A stretch of 64,000 bases of DNA from Dryococelus australis (GCA_029891345.1 CM056997.1:220286172-220350171), one strand, 5' to 3'; positions 33,263 through 45,426 are shown, counted from the stretch's first letter. Made by a program: numbers and translations. The notes: generated by a model not told the origin, from the letters alone.

Positions 33263-33937
33263 GATGTTCTTCCACTAAAATTCTTACTTCAAAACACCGC
33301 TGACTCTATTTTCCTTCATTTTCTGCAAAACTTTGGTGATTTTAAAAATTCAATATCTGTTCATTCCTGCTTATCCTGACCTACACCAACATCAGCAAGC
33401 CATTAAGAAGAATGTTTGATACAGACAGAGCCGTGGGACGCCGTCACGATGCTCCAGGATGCCAGAAAGTCAATGCACGTGGTCAGTGCAGAAAAGCACA
33501 CCGAAATTGGGAAAGTGCCGCCATCACTGCAACCACAAAGAGGCAGCGAGAAGAGTAGCAAGAAGCTGACATTTTGGAGTGCAGCTGTGACATCAGCCAC
33601 ACGCCTGCTAGGTTCTCAGAAGACGACGGGGTAGCAACATCTTCCACCTCCTCCACCCGTGTCGCATGCGTTCGAGGAGGATGAGGATGAAAATAAGAGT
33701 GGGAATGAGAAATGAAAACTTCATTCTCCTGCTCGCGCTACCAGTATAGCGTGCCGGCGATCAGCTGTTAGCCACGCCGACAGTTGACCCCTGCCTTGCG
33801 CCATGCTCGAGAGAAGGCCTGCTGTGCTGTCACATCACCAGTGCCGCCCTCTGCTCCCACTTCGTGCTCCCGCATACGTGCATCCGCATTGGCTCTTCCG
33901 TGACAGGTGAAATTGTTTTCAAACATCATCGCTGGCA
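33263..33937 (+). other. Leader of element A
   Basis: Untranslated leader between primer binding site and the zinc-finger region. A 72-codon open frame at 33416-33634 shows no motif. GC-rich part near 33730-33900. Confidence 0.5.
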
Positions 33938-34681
33938 TTGTTGTGTCCGCAGTGCCTATGCCTGCGACCTCAGAACTGGATCATGAGGTACAAGCTAGGC
34001 ACAGAACATTGCAAGTGCGAACGAAAGACCAGCCCATCACACATCTGCATCGCGATCAACCACGCTAGTGAGGAACAGCAGAACAGTGAAACAGAGTCGC
34101 CTAAATTCAGTACAGACATTTCGAACATTAATACAACAAATTGGTGTCATGATATAATTTGCCCAGGTAATGATGTGCCACTTCGCAAATGTAAACAGTG
34201 CAACCATTAGTATAATCACACATGTATGAACACTAGAGAACAGGTAACAATACACGGACTATTGTTTACCTGGAAAAATTGCAACCCACCGCCAACTAAG
34301 CACGTACATGTAATCTATAATTGGGATAATTTCTTCGTAGAACTGCAATGGATCAACGCATGCGAGAAAACAGACTACAAAGGATTGATGAACGAAGGAA
34401 TACAGTGCTGTAAAACATGCAACATCAAGGTACACCATAAGTGCCAAACCGAGGAGGAACAAGCAATGGCAGATGGAGATTATTTTACATGTCAGGATTG
34501 CATGGCCATCAGTGAGGCAATGTCCACAGTGTCACCAATTCAAGTACGGATGTGGTATCTGCAAGAGCTCCAGTGCCAGCAGTGCAACCCACACCGACGA
34601 CAACGGTTCCATTCCCGCCTCGACTACAATTGGCTGGTACACTCTATGTTCCGCAAATGCAAGCAAGTTACTCCACACTGA
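33938..34681 (+). pseudogene. Element A: PHD-like zinc-finger region upstream of gag
   Basis: One frame with a single in-frame TAG at 34208-34210. Motifs in order: LCPQCLCL near the start, then HCKCERK, then CHDIICPGNDVPLRKCKQCN followed by YNHTCM (about 34146-34228), and finally ACEKTDYKG, IQCCKTCNIKVHHKCQTEEE and DYFTCQDCM (about 34358-34505). The spacing C-x2-C ... H-x2-C ... C-x2-C is that of PHD fingers, which in host proteins read histone tails. Equivalent regions occur in B and C. Whether it forms the N-terminus of gag or a separate protein cannot be told from this copy because the frame changes near 34550, before gag. The first half may be a second, more decayed finger. Function is inference. 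Confidence 0.6.
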
Positions 34682-35292
34682 ACTACACAAACATTCCAGC
34701 AGTTCTACCCAATGTAACACAATTTTTGCCAACTTCAACAGATGTAAACACAGCAACAGTGACAATATCCAGTCAATGCAACAGACCGGATATGCATTTA
34801 AGACCAACACAAACTCGCTTCCAGACTTTACCATCTTTTTCTGGTCAACTGACGGAAGATCCTTCAGCTTTTGTGAACGATTGTACTACACACCTACAGC
34901 GCTATGCCATTTCGGATGATGAATGGCAATGCTGTGTAGGGAAATAGCTGGGAGGGGAAACGAAGCAGTGATAGAAATCGATAAACCAATACGGTCTCAC
35001 CTGGGTGAATTTCTGCTGCAGGTTTGGAGGCAGGTTCACATCCATACAGGTCCAGAGTAAGTTGACCTTACAACAACATCAGAAAGGGGAAACCCTTACG
35101 GCATTCATAAACCATAAGATACACCTGGCAAAGATGTTTCGACTGGAACTAGTGGAGCGAGAAGTCCTGGAAGATATCGCACAGACAGCCCTGCACGAGT
35201 ACAGAATGGCCCTAATCCCGCTGCTCAATAGCAGACTAGAGGAGGTAATGAGAGCTGCCATAATTCTGGAATGTAACACATGTACACCGTGA
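34552..35292 (+). pseudogene. Element A gag (capsid-like)
   Basis: Structural protein that would form the particle. A proline/threonine-rich linker leads to RPTQTRFQTLPSFSGQLTED and FVNDCTTHLQRYAISDDEW (about 34802-34920), then after stops at 34945 and near 34970 the same frame continues with FCCRFGGRFTSIQVQSKLTL, KGETLTAFINHKIHLAK and LVEREVLEDIAQTAL (35005-35180). The block F..LP.F.G...EDP..F...C..HL.RY.. is shared with copies B and C and resembles arthropod gypsy gag. The zinc knuckle expected downstream (35300-35560) is too decayed to call. Confidence 0.78.
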
Positions 35293-35757
35293 TGTGATGC
35301 AGGAGGTGCATGAGAGCGCAATGGGCCGCGCGACTACGGGAACTTCCATGGAGGACAGTACCAGGGAAATCGACCAGATTTTCAAGCTAGACGAACTGAA
35401 CAGCCACGTGTATGCAACTTGAACAGTTTCCAGAACCGTGCAGAGGGCGGTAACAGTGTGCAACATGCGAGTGCATCCCAGGACACGAACAGGTCCATCC
35501 AGTGGGATAGATCCGACCCACCCCCATGGTCATGTTGGTATGGTATTGCCCGGGGCAGCTATATCATTGGCATGTCGACTGTCCAAGAAATCCCCACCCG
35601 GAAACCGGAACAACAGACCAGCCAGCAATGCAGAACAGCAAGGAAACGGGTTGCAGGAATAAGGCCAACGGCCATGAGCTTTACCCCTCCCCAGGATGAC
35701 AGCCCGACAATAACACCTCAAAGAGCCCTCATCAACAAGGTCAGAAGCCAAATTGCA

Positions 35758-37357
35758 AAATTTATCAGAGTTATTGTCGATGTAAACAGTTTGTTGTGTC
35801 ATGCACTTGTAGATACCGCTGCGTCCCATAATGAGTGTTAGAGTAAGTTTGTAAACACAGACATAACCTCAACCGGACACTATATTCAGTTAGCTAATGG
35901 TCAGAATACAAAGTCAACAGTAGGACAAGCAATAGTCACAATTAAGATTATGGACCTAGAAATCATAACTACAGCAATAGTCGCGGACGAAATAATGGAA
36001 GATGCTATTTTGGGAGTGCCTTGGTTAGCCAAACAAAACACAATAGCAGAAGCCGCAGAAAGACGAATCCGCTTTGGAGAGAAGGCGCGAAGAACTGTCT
36101 GCAATTTTGATAGTCGTAGAGTAGGGAATGTACCAGAGGTGAAATTGACCGAGTTCGAACATAAAATATCTGTAGAACATCAAGCTGCTTTTCAGTGCTT
36201 ATTAAGGAAGAGGAAAGTAGTATTTTCAAATCATGACGTGCTAAGAAGAACCACCATAGCGTAACATGCAATAACCTTAACACAGGACGAACCAATTTTT
36301 AGCAGCCAGGGCAATTATCTCCCTCACCAAGCATGAATAATTAAACTGCAGATAGTTGAAATGCTCGCAAACGGAGTGGTAGAGCCAACTAGGAGCCGGC
36401 ATAACTCCTCAATAACACTAGCACCGCAAAAGATGGGACCTGGAGGTTTTGTGTTGACTTCAGGCCCATCAACCATGTCACATGCAGTGTGATACCACCT
36501 TACATCAGTGTCAAGGATGCTTTGAGCTCCTTAGAGAAGGCAAAAATCATGTCATCACTGGATCTACGTAGTGGCTACTGGCAGATTCGAGTACACCAGG
36601 AAGACCAAGACAAAACAGCTTTCACTGCTCCCGATGGTAGGATGTGCCATTCCCTTTAGGCTCAAATGTGCTCCAGCCACTTTCCAGAGCATGATGATCC
36701 GCATATTAGAAAGCCTAGTCAGTTAATTTACACTCGCCTATCCAGACGACGTAATTATTTGGTCCGAGACATGGGAGGAACACCTGCATCACCTCTCATT
36801 CGTCCTAGATAGGTTAGAAATTAATGGCTTAACATGTGCAGTAAAGAAGTGTCACTTAGGGAAGACAGACTTGGAGTTTTTAGGCCAAATTGTGAACGAG
36901 TCCAGAAATAGGCCTAACCCTTAACAACTAGGACTAATTGACACTCAGCAAGTGCTGCACACTCGCGAACAGCTTAAAAAGTTCTTTGGTATAATCAATT
37001 GGCTGCGGGAGCACATCGCTAACTTTGCCATCATCACCATGCACCTCACAGACCTGCTGTCACCACGAAAGCGCGGTACGTGTGGGGTAGCGAGCAGGAA
37101 ACGGGCTGCCTCAACATTAAGGAGAAGTTCCGATCGTGCCCCGCACTGGCAAGGTACGACCCAGCGCGCCACTTGTTTTTGCAAACAGATGTCAGCCAGG
37201 AGGGGCTTGGTGCTGTGTTATACCAATATAATGATGATGGGGAGAAGTATGTAATCCATTTCTCGAGTGCGAAACTGGGAAGTACAGAAACGCATTATGA
37301 TGAAAAACGAGCGAGAATGACTTGCCATAATCTGGGCAGTAAGAAAGACCGGCTGTA
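35758..37357 (+). pseudogene. Element A pol: protease, reverse transcriptase, RNase H
   Basis: Protease: LVDTAASHN (35809-35835), with alanine where the usual motif has D-T/S-G, followed by MEDAILGVPWLAKQN. RT: VIPPYISVKDALSSLEKAK, SSLDLRSGYWQIRVHQEDQD (about 36548-36610) and the catalytic box read AYPDDVIIW (36736-36762; proline replaces the usual hydrophobic residue). RT connection: INGLTCAVKKCHLGKTDLEF and LKKFFGIINWLREHIANFA (about 36969-37028). RNase H: RSCPALARYDPARHLFLQTD and EGLGAVLYQYNDDGEKYVIH (37129-37260). Stops and frameshifts (for example in 36241-36350 and 36650) make it non-coding. Confidence 0.86.
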
Positions 37358-37559
37358 GTTAGAGTACAGGAGATTTACGATACGAATGGACAATCACTGC
37401 CTGGTATGGCTGAGTAGCATAGGGGAAGTAAGGAACAAGCTAACACAGTGGGCCTTATTACTGGAGGTGTACAATTTCAAGATTGAACATATACAGGGTA
37501 AAAGCAACTGACCCGCACGCCTAGCGCCATAGTAACCATAATGGACGAGATAGAATGAG

Positions 37560-38895
37560 AAGAAGTCCTGCCTCTGGTTACACAAGAACCGATCACTAAG
37601 ACCCGAATCAACTGTATAGACATAGTGGAAAAATACATGCCAGTACCTGATTTGTATCACGAGATTGTAGCCGTTCAGAAAAACTGTGAATTTTCACGTG
37701 AAATAATACGTAAGTGTGAACAACAGCACATGGAAGGATGGCGCGTGATGGAGGGATGTATGGAGACATGCTTCTGTGATATAAACAACGATGGAGGCTT
37801 TACGTGGCCGCAGAATGTCGAGCGAAAGTTTTCGAGCACGCTCATACAAGTAAAATAGCAGGACACCCAGGGGTGGAACAAACAGTCAAAAACATACAAC
37901 ACTTTTTCTGGCCCAGTCTAAGTCACTGTGAACCAAATGACATAAGGCATCGCACGAAATTCAACTTGTTTAAGACACACTGAACAAATGGCAACAAGCA
38001 ACAGCAGACAAGGCAACCTCGTAAACCATTTTAAACTGTTTGTATTGATTTAATGGTACCCTGCCCCAAGTCAGCCGGGAAGGGCAGTGGGGGGGGGGGG
38101 GGGGAGGAGATCTATTTTGGTTGTGACTGACAGCTTCTCATGCTGGATCGAAGTGTATCCGATAAACACATCACAAACAAGACAGATTGTGAAGTGTATG
38201 CAGTATGAGTTCTTTACATGTCGAGGTTACCCCCGGGAAATCCTAATGGATAACGGGACCCAATTTACTGGGAAGCGATGGCGAGATCTGTGCATAGTCT
38301 CGGGAGTGCAGCACAAGAAAACAGAGATTTATCACCCCTGGGAGAACCCCATGGATAGGCATAACCAGGAGTTAAAGGCGTAACTACAGCTCCATGTAGA
38401 TGAGCAGCATACAAGCTGGGTTGAACACCTGTCTGCCGCACTCTTCACGCTCTGTCGCAGGGTGAATGCTGCCACGGGAAAATTCCCTTCCAAAATCTTA
38501 CTGGGGAAAAATATCACGCTTTCTAGTCAAAGAAATTGTCCACATGTAAAGGAAAGAAACCAAAACCAGTGGCGCAAGAGAGGAGAGGCACCACTGCAGG
38601 TATAAATAGCAACGGGAACAGGAGGTGCGGTATGCAGCCAGGAGACCACCACAAAGTAAGAGACTGCCAGCTGCATTAATACCAGGACAAATTGTGCATG
38701 TTAAGGCACATCCACAGTCGGTTGTGTGCCAAAACTTTTGCGTGGGATTAGCACCAAGATGGACAGGGCCACACCATGTCGTACAATCGATTGAACTGAC
38801 AACCTAATTTATTAGGATAGGGAGGAAATTGATCAGAATACACCGGGACGACATACGGGCAGCCGACGAAGATGTACCTGGACAACATGAGTAGT
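37560..38895 (+). pseudogene. Element A integrase
   Basis: The N-terminal zinc region is decayed (LYHEIVAVQ, 37646, and surroundings). The catalytic core is clearer: SILVVTDSFSCWIEVYP (about 38111-38160, first D), EILMDNGTQFTGKRWRDLC (about 38240-38293, second D) and NPMDRHNQELKA (38348-38382, catalytic E in HNQE). The C-terminal part GQIVHVKAHPQSVV and PRWTGPHHVVQSI (about 38690-38795) is the GPF/Y-like module of gypsy integrase. A G-tract of about fifteen bases at 38089-38103 lies just before the core, where most relatives have a normal coding sequence. Breaks include stops near 38383, 38602 and 38806. Confidence 0.85.
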
Positions 38896-39181
38896 AGACA
38901 GAAAACAACCAGGATGACCAAGCTCGCGACGAGCGAGTGCAGGAAGCGAGCGAAGGGGAAAATGGTTCCGCAACTCCCTAGGAGGAAAGACCACCAGATG
39001 CTGGTGAGATTGTGATGCCGAACACCTCAGAGTTCACCATGGGTCTCAGTCAGGCCAGGAACAAAGGTATCCAGGTTGTGAGGTCCGCCACGGACAGCGA
39101 CAGAGCAAGGGGAGAGGGAGAATGTACTCCCAATGGCAGAACAGTGCAAGGAGGAGATGGACGACCAGCAGCCCCTTGATT
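38896..39181 (+). other. Element A tail before partial LTR
   Basis: Purine-rich, acidic-coding type sequence after integrase. A GGGGAGAGGGAG run (39109-39120) is the best polypurine-tract candidate, but it is 60 bp from the LTR piece instead of adjacent. Confidence 0.45.
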
Positions 39182-39604
39182 TGTCGACTATGTGTGTTCA
39201 GTCAGGTTGCATACGAGATATAGGGGCGCGGGCCCCCACCTTTCCGATTTCTATTTAGTGTACTATGCAAGTGTTTCCAATGTATTTCAGAGTGTTTTAA
39301 TATTTGTGTTACTAAATATGGGTGTGTGAGTCGACCTGAGACCCGATTGCGAAGAAAGTATAGTACAGGTGAAGTATTTTCTTTAATTACAACCGATGGA
39401 GCATTGGGAGGACACCGTCCATTGGCCATCAGCACACAACTCGGGGAAGAGAAGTCTGCTCTACTGAAACTAATTGGTATTGCTCCTGCAATATCTGGCG
39501 CCCACAATCTGTCAGCAGAAGTTTTGGTGATAAACTGCGGTACATTACTTACCCCAACTCCCAACATTAAAAGTATACCATTTTGCTCCACCAGTCTACC
39601 GTCA
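39182..39604 (+). repeat. Element A partial 3' LTR
   Basis: Starts TGTCGACTATGTGTG and ends CTACCGTCA, matching 32821-33242 with many substitutions. The first roughly 890 bp of the LTR are missing, so the normal U3 end is not present. Confidence 0.85.
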
Positions 39605-40468
39605 CTACACATAAAAATTATTAATTTTTCTGTCTTATAACATGGTAGTTGCTATGATATGTAATGTGTCATGGAGAAAAATGATATCCTGCGAAATCAT
39701 ATTGTGGTGACGATAAAACTGTTTTTATTGCCTGCTGAAATGTTAGCTAGGAATTAAAAAGTAATGTCTTATTTTGTTTTATCTACAAAAAAATTAAGTA
39801 TTGATATCAAAATATCTTTGGGTTACCAAAAAATGTATGCAGGGCGAACCCATAGTAGAGAATAAATTCATCTAACTGCAATTTAGCAAGCAAAGATAAA
39901 ATATTTTCAGTTTGGCCATTACAGCACCAGATGAGTGACATGTCTCTCCCTCTTGAAAACTCAACCCTTGTGTGAACCATATCCCAAACAACCCTCGCCG
40001 CCTCCCCAAGCTTTGCAGTAGCTGTCTTATATAGGAGTGTCCTAGGTCGGTTTTGTCTCTGAGTCATTGGTGGTTTGCAACTAATGGGAAGCAAGACTCT
40101 GAAAGTTATTTAGGCTTTTGTGGGGGCTATGCTGTCTTCAACCAAAGACCACTAGAATGGAGAGTTGAGTTTTATTAAAAATGCAATAATATAATATTCC
40201 TTAATGTCGTATGAATGTGCATTTACTGTCCACGTATCAACTCTGACTAAGCCTGGCACAATAGCATTTTTTGTCCAGATCGGCAAAGAAGTTGCATCCA
40301 TGCGGTACTAGACACGTCCGGGCTAAAGATGGCATTACGAAAATGCTTCCAATGGCAGCTCCTAGCGAATCACCTTATATTCTTCACCTTTCTTCATATG
40401 GCGCATCCTCAGAGCTGGTGTGTGGTCTTGACAGTAGTCAAATGTTCAAAGATCTCTTATGATACTGC
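39605..40468 (-). other. Leader of inverted element D and unassigned sequence
   Basis: Between two LTRs in opposite orientation. 40100-40468 on the minus strand follows the primer binding site of D and is probably its leader. A minus frame of 95 codons (39807-40094, with TAKLGEAARVVWDMVHTRVE) shows no family I recognise. No pol sequence of D is present. Confidence 0.4.
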
Positions 40469-40487
40469 CACACTTTCGGGCAGCCAT
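40469..40487 (-). promoter_or_regulatory. Primer binding site of inverted element D
   Basis: On the minus strand AATGGCTGCCCGAAAGTGTG follows the LTR end CTACTGTCA, in the position and with the TGGC-GCCC core of the element A site, but with an extra base and other changes, so it is a decayed relative. Confidence 0.6.
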
Positions 40488-40488
40488 T

Positions 40489-41840
40489 TGACAGTAGGTT
40501 GATGGAATAAAAGTGATTACTTTTGAGGTTTGGAGTTGGGTAGGTATTTTACCCTGGTTTCTTACCAAACCTCTGTTGACAGATCTTGGGTGCTTGAAAT
40601 TGCGGGACTATATGCTAAATTGTTGATGTATAGCAGACTCCTTTCCTCTAGGTCGTGTGCTGATGGCCAATAGGCGGTGTCCTTCCGGTGCTCCGTCCAT
40701 CGTAATTAAATAAAATACTTCATGTGTACTAGACTTTCTATGCAGCAAGGTCTCAGGGCGACTCACACACCCATATATAATTACACTAAGATAAAAACAC
40801 TCTGAAATAAATTAGAAACACTGGCATAGTACACTCACTAAATTGCGGGAAAGGTGGGGGCCTACGTTCCTATAGCCCATAGGCAACCCAGATGAATACG
40901 CATAGTGGACATGTAGTTTCAATGGGTTTTATTAAGGTTCTTCAAGAAGCAACTTACACACGGCGCTGCACTCAACCAGCCGGCAGGGTAACATTGTTCC
41001 AAAATGGCATGTGGCCACAAATTATCATGTGAAAACAAAAGCCTTCCCCAGCAACGCTATTCCGTGGGAAGGCAGGAGTGGAGAATCTTGGGCGGTTAAA
41101 ATACACAAGGTTCCAGTAAGCTACAGTCTATTGCACGTTAAAATGATTGGTTCAAAGTTTGATGCACCGCCAAAGCGTGCGAACACGACCCAGTCGGTCA
41201 GCACGTCCAGCTCCTCGAGACACCGTAGTATGACTAACTCCTTCCCGTGGCATGCTGGCCAGTTTGGGCGAGCCAATGAGCCGTGCGAACTACATTCCTA
41301 CACACACAGATCCTACAAAAATATACTCACGATTCTAAAAACATATAACTCTTGCATAATTAATTACTCTAGCCATGACAACCCTTTAATAAGCATAAGA
41401 CACTGCGTGAAGTGAAATGTGGATGATACATGTGAAAAATTGAAATAACAAGAAAATGAGAACACATACACTTAGGCCCATAGAGCGTTTAAACTATGCT
41501 AAGACTCCATGCAGACTCGTTGCGTGGACATATGTCCTTGAGCATCTTGTTATTACGTAATATTTAACACATACCTGATTTCACAGGTTCTACTTTCAGA
41601 ACACCTGTGCGTGGGTGTACATGTCTGCACTCCACCTTGCTTACTCCACTCTGCACATTGTGCCCTCGTCATGAGCGCTTAAGTGACCACTGTTCGCACA
41701 CTCATGGAGTAGCAATTTCCATGCAACTGATGTGGGGCATTTCTTGACTCGTTCGCACAAGCGCCCAGCAGAGTGCTGCTCACTGCAGTGGCCATCGGCT
41801 ATGGCGGGTAAACGGGCTTGTGGGAAGCAGCTGTCGTCAG
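40489..41840 (-). repeat. LTR of element D (family A, minus strand)
   Basis: About 1.35 kb, read on the minus strand, matching the element A 5' LTR from CTTCCCACAAGCCC near 41835 to CTACTGTCA at 40489. Shared landmarks include TCTGAAAGTAGAACC, ATGCTCAAG.ACA.ATGTCCA, AATAAAACCCATTGAAACTA and GATGGACGGAGCACCGG. With only a leader beyond it, D is a fragment: LTR plus leader, rest lost. Confidence 0.85.
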
Positions 41841-42971
41841 TCTGTATGTATGCTTGTATCTACCTACGTATATGCAGTGGCAGTTCCTGGTATAGGACTG
41901 CAGCTTTTCCCGAATTATTATTTAATTACAATAAATAATTTTCATAGTCACAGATGGTGTTTTAAAATAAAATTCTTTATGATTGCTTTGAACTTTCTAC
42001 TCTGCCAAGGACTGTCAGCCAATCCATAAGGCTGAGGAACACTTTGGGTAAAGCATTGTTTGTACTACACAAGTGGCTGGGCTGGGCTGAGCTGGGCTGT
42101 GGCAGCCCATTTGACCTTTCTAATGCATGCTCCACCCGGGTTAGTGTTTCGAATTAGGTCAAACAGTGTAGGCGGTCTCTCTCCTACTTGGCGCACACTC
42201 AGGTTGCAAGGCTGCCAACACCAACCCCCAAAAGGCAATAGTGAGACAGCAGATGTGTGGTATGTTAGATTCGTAAAGGGCCTACTATAGTTCAAGATAA
42301 ATTTTTAAATACTGTAATATAAATATAATTTTTAAAAACATACGCCAAAATATTTTCCGATAAATATTGTTGAAGTTGCACTTCACTAACTTCACATGAA
42401 ACCACCAGTGGTATTACTGTTTTATCTAGCTGGCCTACGTTTTATTGATTCTATTATTAATTGTGTTAATAAATAGTTTTATTATATCCTCATTCATGTT
42501 CTTTAATTCAAATTTCCCTAACCTTGAACATACATTTTATAGACTTGGATTCTCATGTAACAGGAAGGGCTATGATAGTGTGAAATGCCCCAAACTTTTT
42601 TGATGCACTATACAAACATAACATTTTGCTTGCCAGCATCCTTAATGTAGTTGTGGGAGCACTCTCCCTTCCTTTCATGCATTCCTGGAACACAATTCTT
42701 TAAACCAGAATCCCCTCACCCATGTCACAAATTTAAAATATGTACGGTATACCTGTGTCTGCACAATAGGAAAATGACAGCACTCCCACCCAAACTGAAA
42801 GTTTAGATCCGCTCTTGTGGCAGAGTTATATAGCACTGTCCAACACCATCAATAACACACTGATCCTGCCTCATGCCCAAATATGTAAATTTTCGTTTTC
42901 AGTTTTAAAGTTATAGAGTAATGTGATTAATTATTATTATAAAACCTATAATTATTGTTGTTGTTCTGTAG
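41841..42971. other. No gene recognised between LTR D and hAT pseudogene
   Basis: Contains a short GGGCT-rich run (42072-42100), a GC patch to about 42240 and AT-rich sequence. The 5' part of the hAT element and its left inverted terminus should lie here, but I could not place the terminus. Confidence 0.4.
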
Positions 42972-44090
42972 ATGTCAAAACCCACGAGGTCATTCGTAGA
43001 CAAGTGGTTAGGTGGGGAATCTAAAAAGAAAAGGGAGTTGGCTGAGTGTACCAACTCTTCAAGACTCAATTCTGAAGCTACGCCAACTATTCAAGAGGTT
43101 TCAGGCCCTTCTCATCACTTTGACAAGGGTTCTGCTGTAAACGACATTGGGGGAAAAAATCAACCTTCAAAACAATATATTTTCTCTAAAGACACTCATG
43201 GCTGTTCATGTCTTATTTCATGGTTTGATACTTTCAAGTGGCTGCATTATGCAGAAGAAAAGGATGCTGTGTTTTGTTATGAGTGCATGAATTCACACAA
43301 ACTCAAATGCAGCCCATCTGTAAAATTCACTGAAATGGCATTTGTAGCAAATGGTTTCAGAAACTGGAAAAAAGCGTTTGAAAAGTTTCGCATTCATGAA
43401 AGAAGTGGACAACATGCAGCTTCTGTTAACTTTCTTCTTCATAAACGACTAGGAACACCAGCAATAGATTTGTTGAGAATTCAGCCTAAACAACAGCAAA
43501 TTGATGCTAGAACTGCTATGAAGGTAGTGTTGAGTCTGTGACGTGTTTGGCACGAACAGGACAAGCCATTCGTTGGTCTGGAAATGATGATGGGAATTTA
43601 CATTATCTTTTGGAAGAACGAAGTGTGGATGTCCCTGTTCTCACTACTTGGCTTGCAAGAAAAGACAATTAATTGGAAGCAAAAATTGAAAATGAGCTCT
43701 TGGAAATCATGGCTCATCAAGATCAACGTAATATTGTACAAGAAATAAACAAAGTTATTTCTTTAGTATTATAGCAGATTGTGCAACTGATGTAGCTGGT
43801 GACGAACAGTTTAGTATCTGTTTGAGAAATGTTGATCCACTATCTCTTCAGGTATCAGGTTAATTCATGGGAATGTATCATCCTCCAGAAACCAAATTCG
43901 ATACACTTTTAATGTGTATAAAGGACATCTTGACACGTCTAGGATTAGAAATTGGGAATGTTATGGGACACTGTTTTGATGGTGCAGCGAACATTGCTGG
44001 TAATCTGTCTGGAGTTCATAAAAAATTACACACATTCAACCTAAGCCCATTTTTGTGCTTTGTAGTTATCATTCTTTAGATCCAGTACTT
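42972..44090 (+). pseudogene. hAT transposase, 5' part (split by gypsy B)
   Basis: Transposase of the ZMYM/TTF-type hAT group. From ATG 42972: a basic N-terminus (SKPTRSFVDKWLGGESKKKR), a TTF-type zinc region with FSKDTHGCSCLISWFDTFKW, AVFCYECMNSH and FRNWKKAFEKFRIHERSGQH (43190-43410), stop at 43539. The catalytic domain continues in other frames: DCATDVAGDEQFSICLRNVD (about 43780-43838), VMGHCFDGAANIAGNLSGVH (43960-44019) and IFVLCSYHSLDPVL (44049-44090), the equivalent of the FVHC..HSLNL motif. At ACTT 44087-44090 the reading is cut by element B and resumes at 52992. Besides that, several frameshifts and stops (43539, 43669, 43861) show it was already decayed or has decayed since. Confidence 0.88.
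44087..44090. repeat. Target-site duplication of element B (left)
   Basis: ACTT immediately before the LTR, repeated at 52992-52995. Removing element B plus one copy restores a continuous hAT sequence. Confidence 0.85.
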
Positions 44091-45424
44091 TGACGTGTGC
44101 CATGTGCCCCCATTCCTAAGTCTGTTTGTCCGGCCGTAGCCTATAATGTCACTGCAGCAGGGCTGTACCCTCTACCGATAGTCAGTGCGTGCGCCCGGTC
44201 ACAGGAGCGATCAGTGCAGCGCAAGTACAAGGGCACGCTAGTGCAGAGCAGCTGGTGGTTGCCATGACAACGAGGATGCCGCGAGGCGGAAGGACACAAA
44301 CGTGACCCAGTAATAACTGAACTTGTGAGTCCAGGGCCTAATTGGAACAGTGTTTTTTATATGTATTAAAATATTGATTGACTGTTTTATCTCCTTTTTT
44401 TATAGCGCAATGCTAACCTGTTATCATATTATCATCACACATCCAGCATTTTGACAATTTAATTCATACGTGTTTTGTATTACAGGGTTTGTTTTGTTAA
44501 TTTTATTATGCATGTTCAATTATTAGCATGTTTCAAGTAAAAGGAATGCAAGCTGTGGCAGAAAGTAGTGCCGCTTTGGCGAGTGGGTAAGGTGATGTGA
44601 GCCCCGCATCAGGTGAAGAGTTTAGTAAGCGAGTAGCATCTGATGGAGGTGAAGTGCGTACTGTGAGCTCCGGCGTTTTCCCACACGTGCCGGGCTGTCT
44701 TTAACTATTGACCTGGACATTCTCTGCAATAGACTGTAATCATTTGGAACTTCCTTTCTTTTCACAGCCTGGTAAGCCACCTGCTCTTCCCATGAGATTT
44801 GCAGTGCCCCGGGAAGGTAAAGCTTTCACAGTAACGCATTGTATGTTGTAAGACGGTTTTCACAGGTTCACCGTAGTAGCCGATTAAAGCCAGAAAATGT
44901 TATGTCAAGTGCTCTCCTAGAGAGAGGTGTAAATTCATTAGAATAAATATGTCTGTGAACTGAGTGACAAGGTAATTATTTTCGATAACTCTATGCCTAT
45001 CAGGGGATGGGCCCTCATAATGCTCGCTAAATTCAGCTATATTCTTTTGCAAATGTCAGTAAGCATTGTTCCGAGCTTTATGAGCGTGTGGTTGGCCTTG
45101 ACAATCCACGTACACGAGTGTTAATGGCTAGGAATTTTTGCAGCCCAGATCAACATTGGTACGTAGTCTACCAACGAGCTGCCGTCTAACAAACAGCATC
45201 AATCATCTGGAGCAGTAATCAACGGGGAATAGATTATCAGTATCTTCGGCAAGGAGTTTGGTCTGGGCGTACAGCCCGCAACCCTGAGGTTAGGAGTGTC
45301 AGCATCCACATTGACGTTGCCTTACCAGCGTCTTGCCCCAACCGGGTATAATCACATCCTAGACCTCACATTTACCGCCCCTAAAAATAATTTTTAACCC
45401 TTTAACACCATCCCAGAGACATAA
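44091..45424 (+). repeat. Element B 5' LTR
   Basis: Begins TGACGTGTGCCATGTGCCCC right after the target duplication and ends GAGACATAA. Aligns over its length with 51656-52991, including GCAGCAGGGCTGT, AATAAATATG...GTGAACT.AGTG and TTTTTAACCCTTT words. Confidence 0.9.
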
Positions 45425-45426
45425 AA

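Larger units (their letters stand above)
31930..39604 (+). mobile_element. Ty3/gypsy element A (3' LTR truncated)
   Basis: LTR retrotransposon of about 7.7 kb. Order: 5' LTR (31930-33242), primer binding site, leader, PHD-like zinc-finger region, gag, protease, RT, RNase H, integrase, and a partial 3' LTR (39182-39604) equivalent to 32821-33242. Copies B (44091-52991) and C (about 55670-59490) have the same layout, which defines one lineage. Every coding part carries stops or frameshifts. No env-like membrane protein was found after integrase. Confidence 0.88.

Noticed and set aside
32820-33278. 152-codon open frame (and an 87-codon reverse frame)
   Set aside because: Lies wholly in the element A LTR and is repeated, broken, in the other LTR copies; no domain.
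39807-40094. 95-codon minus frame between LTRs
   Set aside because: Reads smoothly but matches no family I know, and is in the position of an element leader; kept only as unassigned.
42812-42826. TAGATCCGCTCTTGT as a hAT inverted terminus
   Set aside because: Some hAT ends read CAGTGGCGGATC, but this is in the wrong orientation for the left end and has no partner after 53712.
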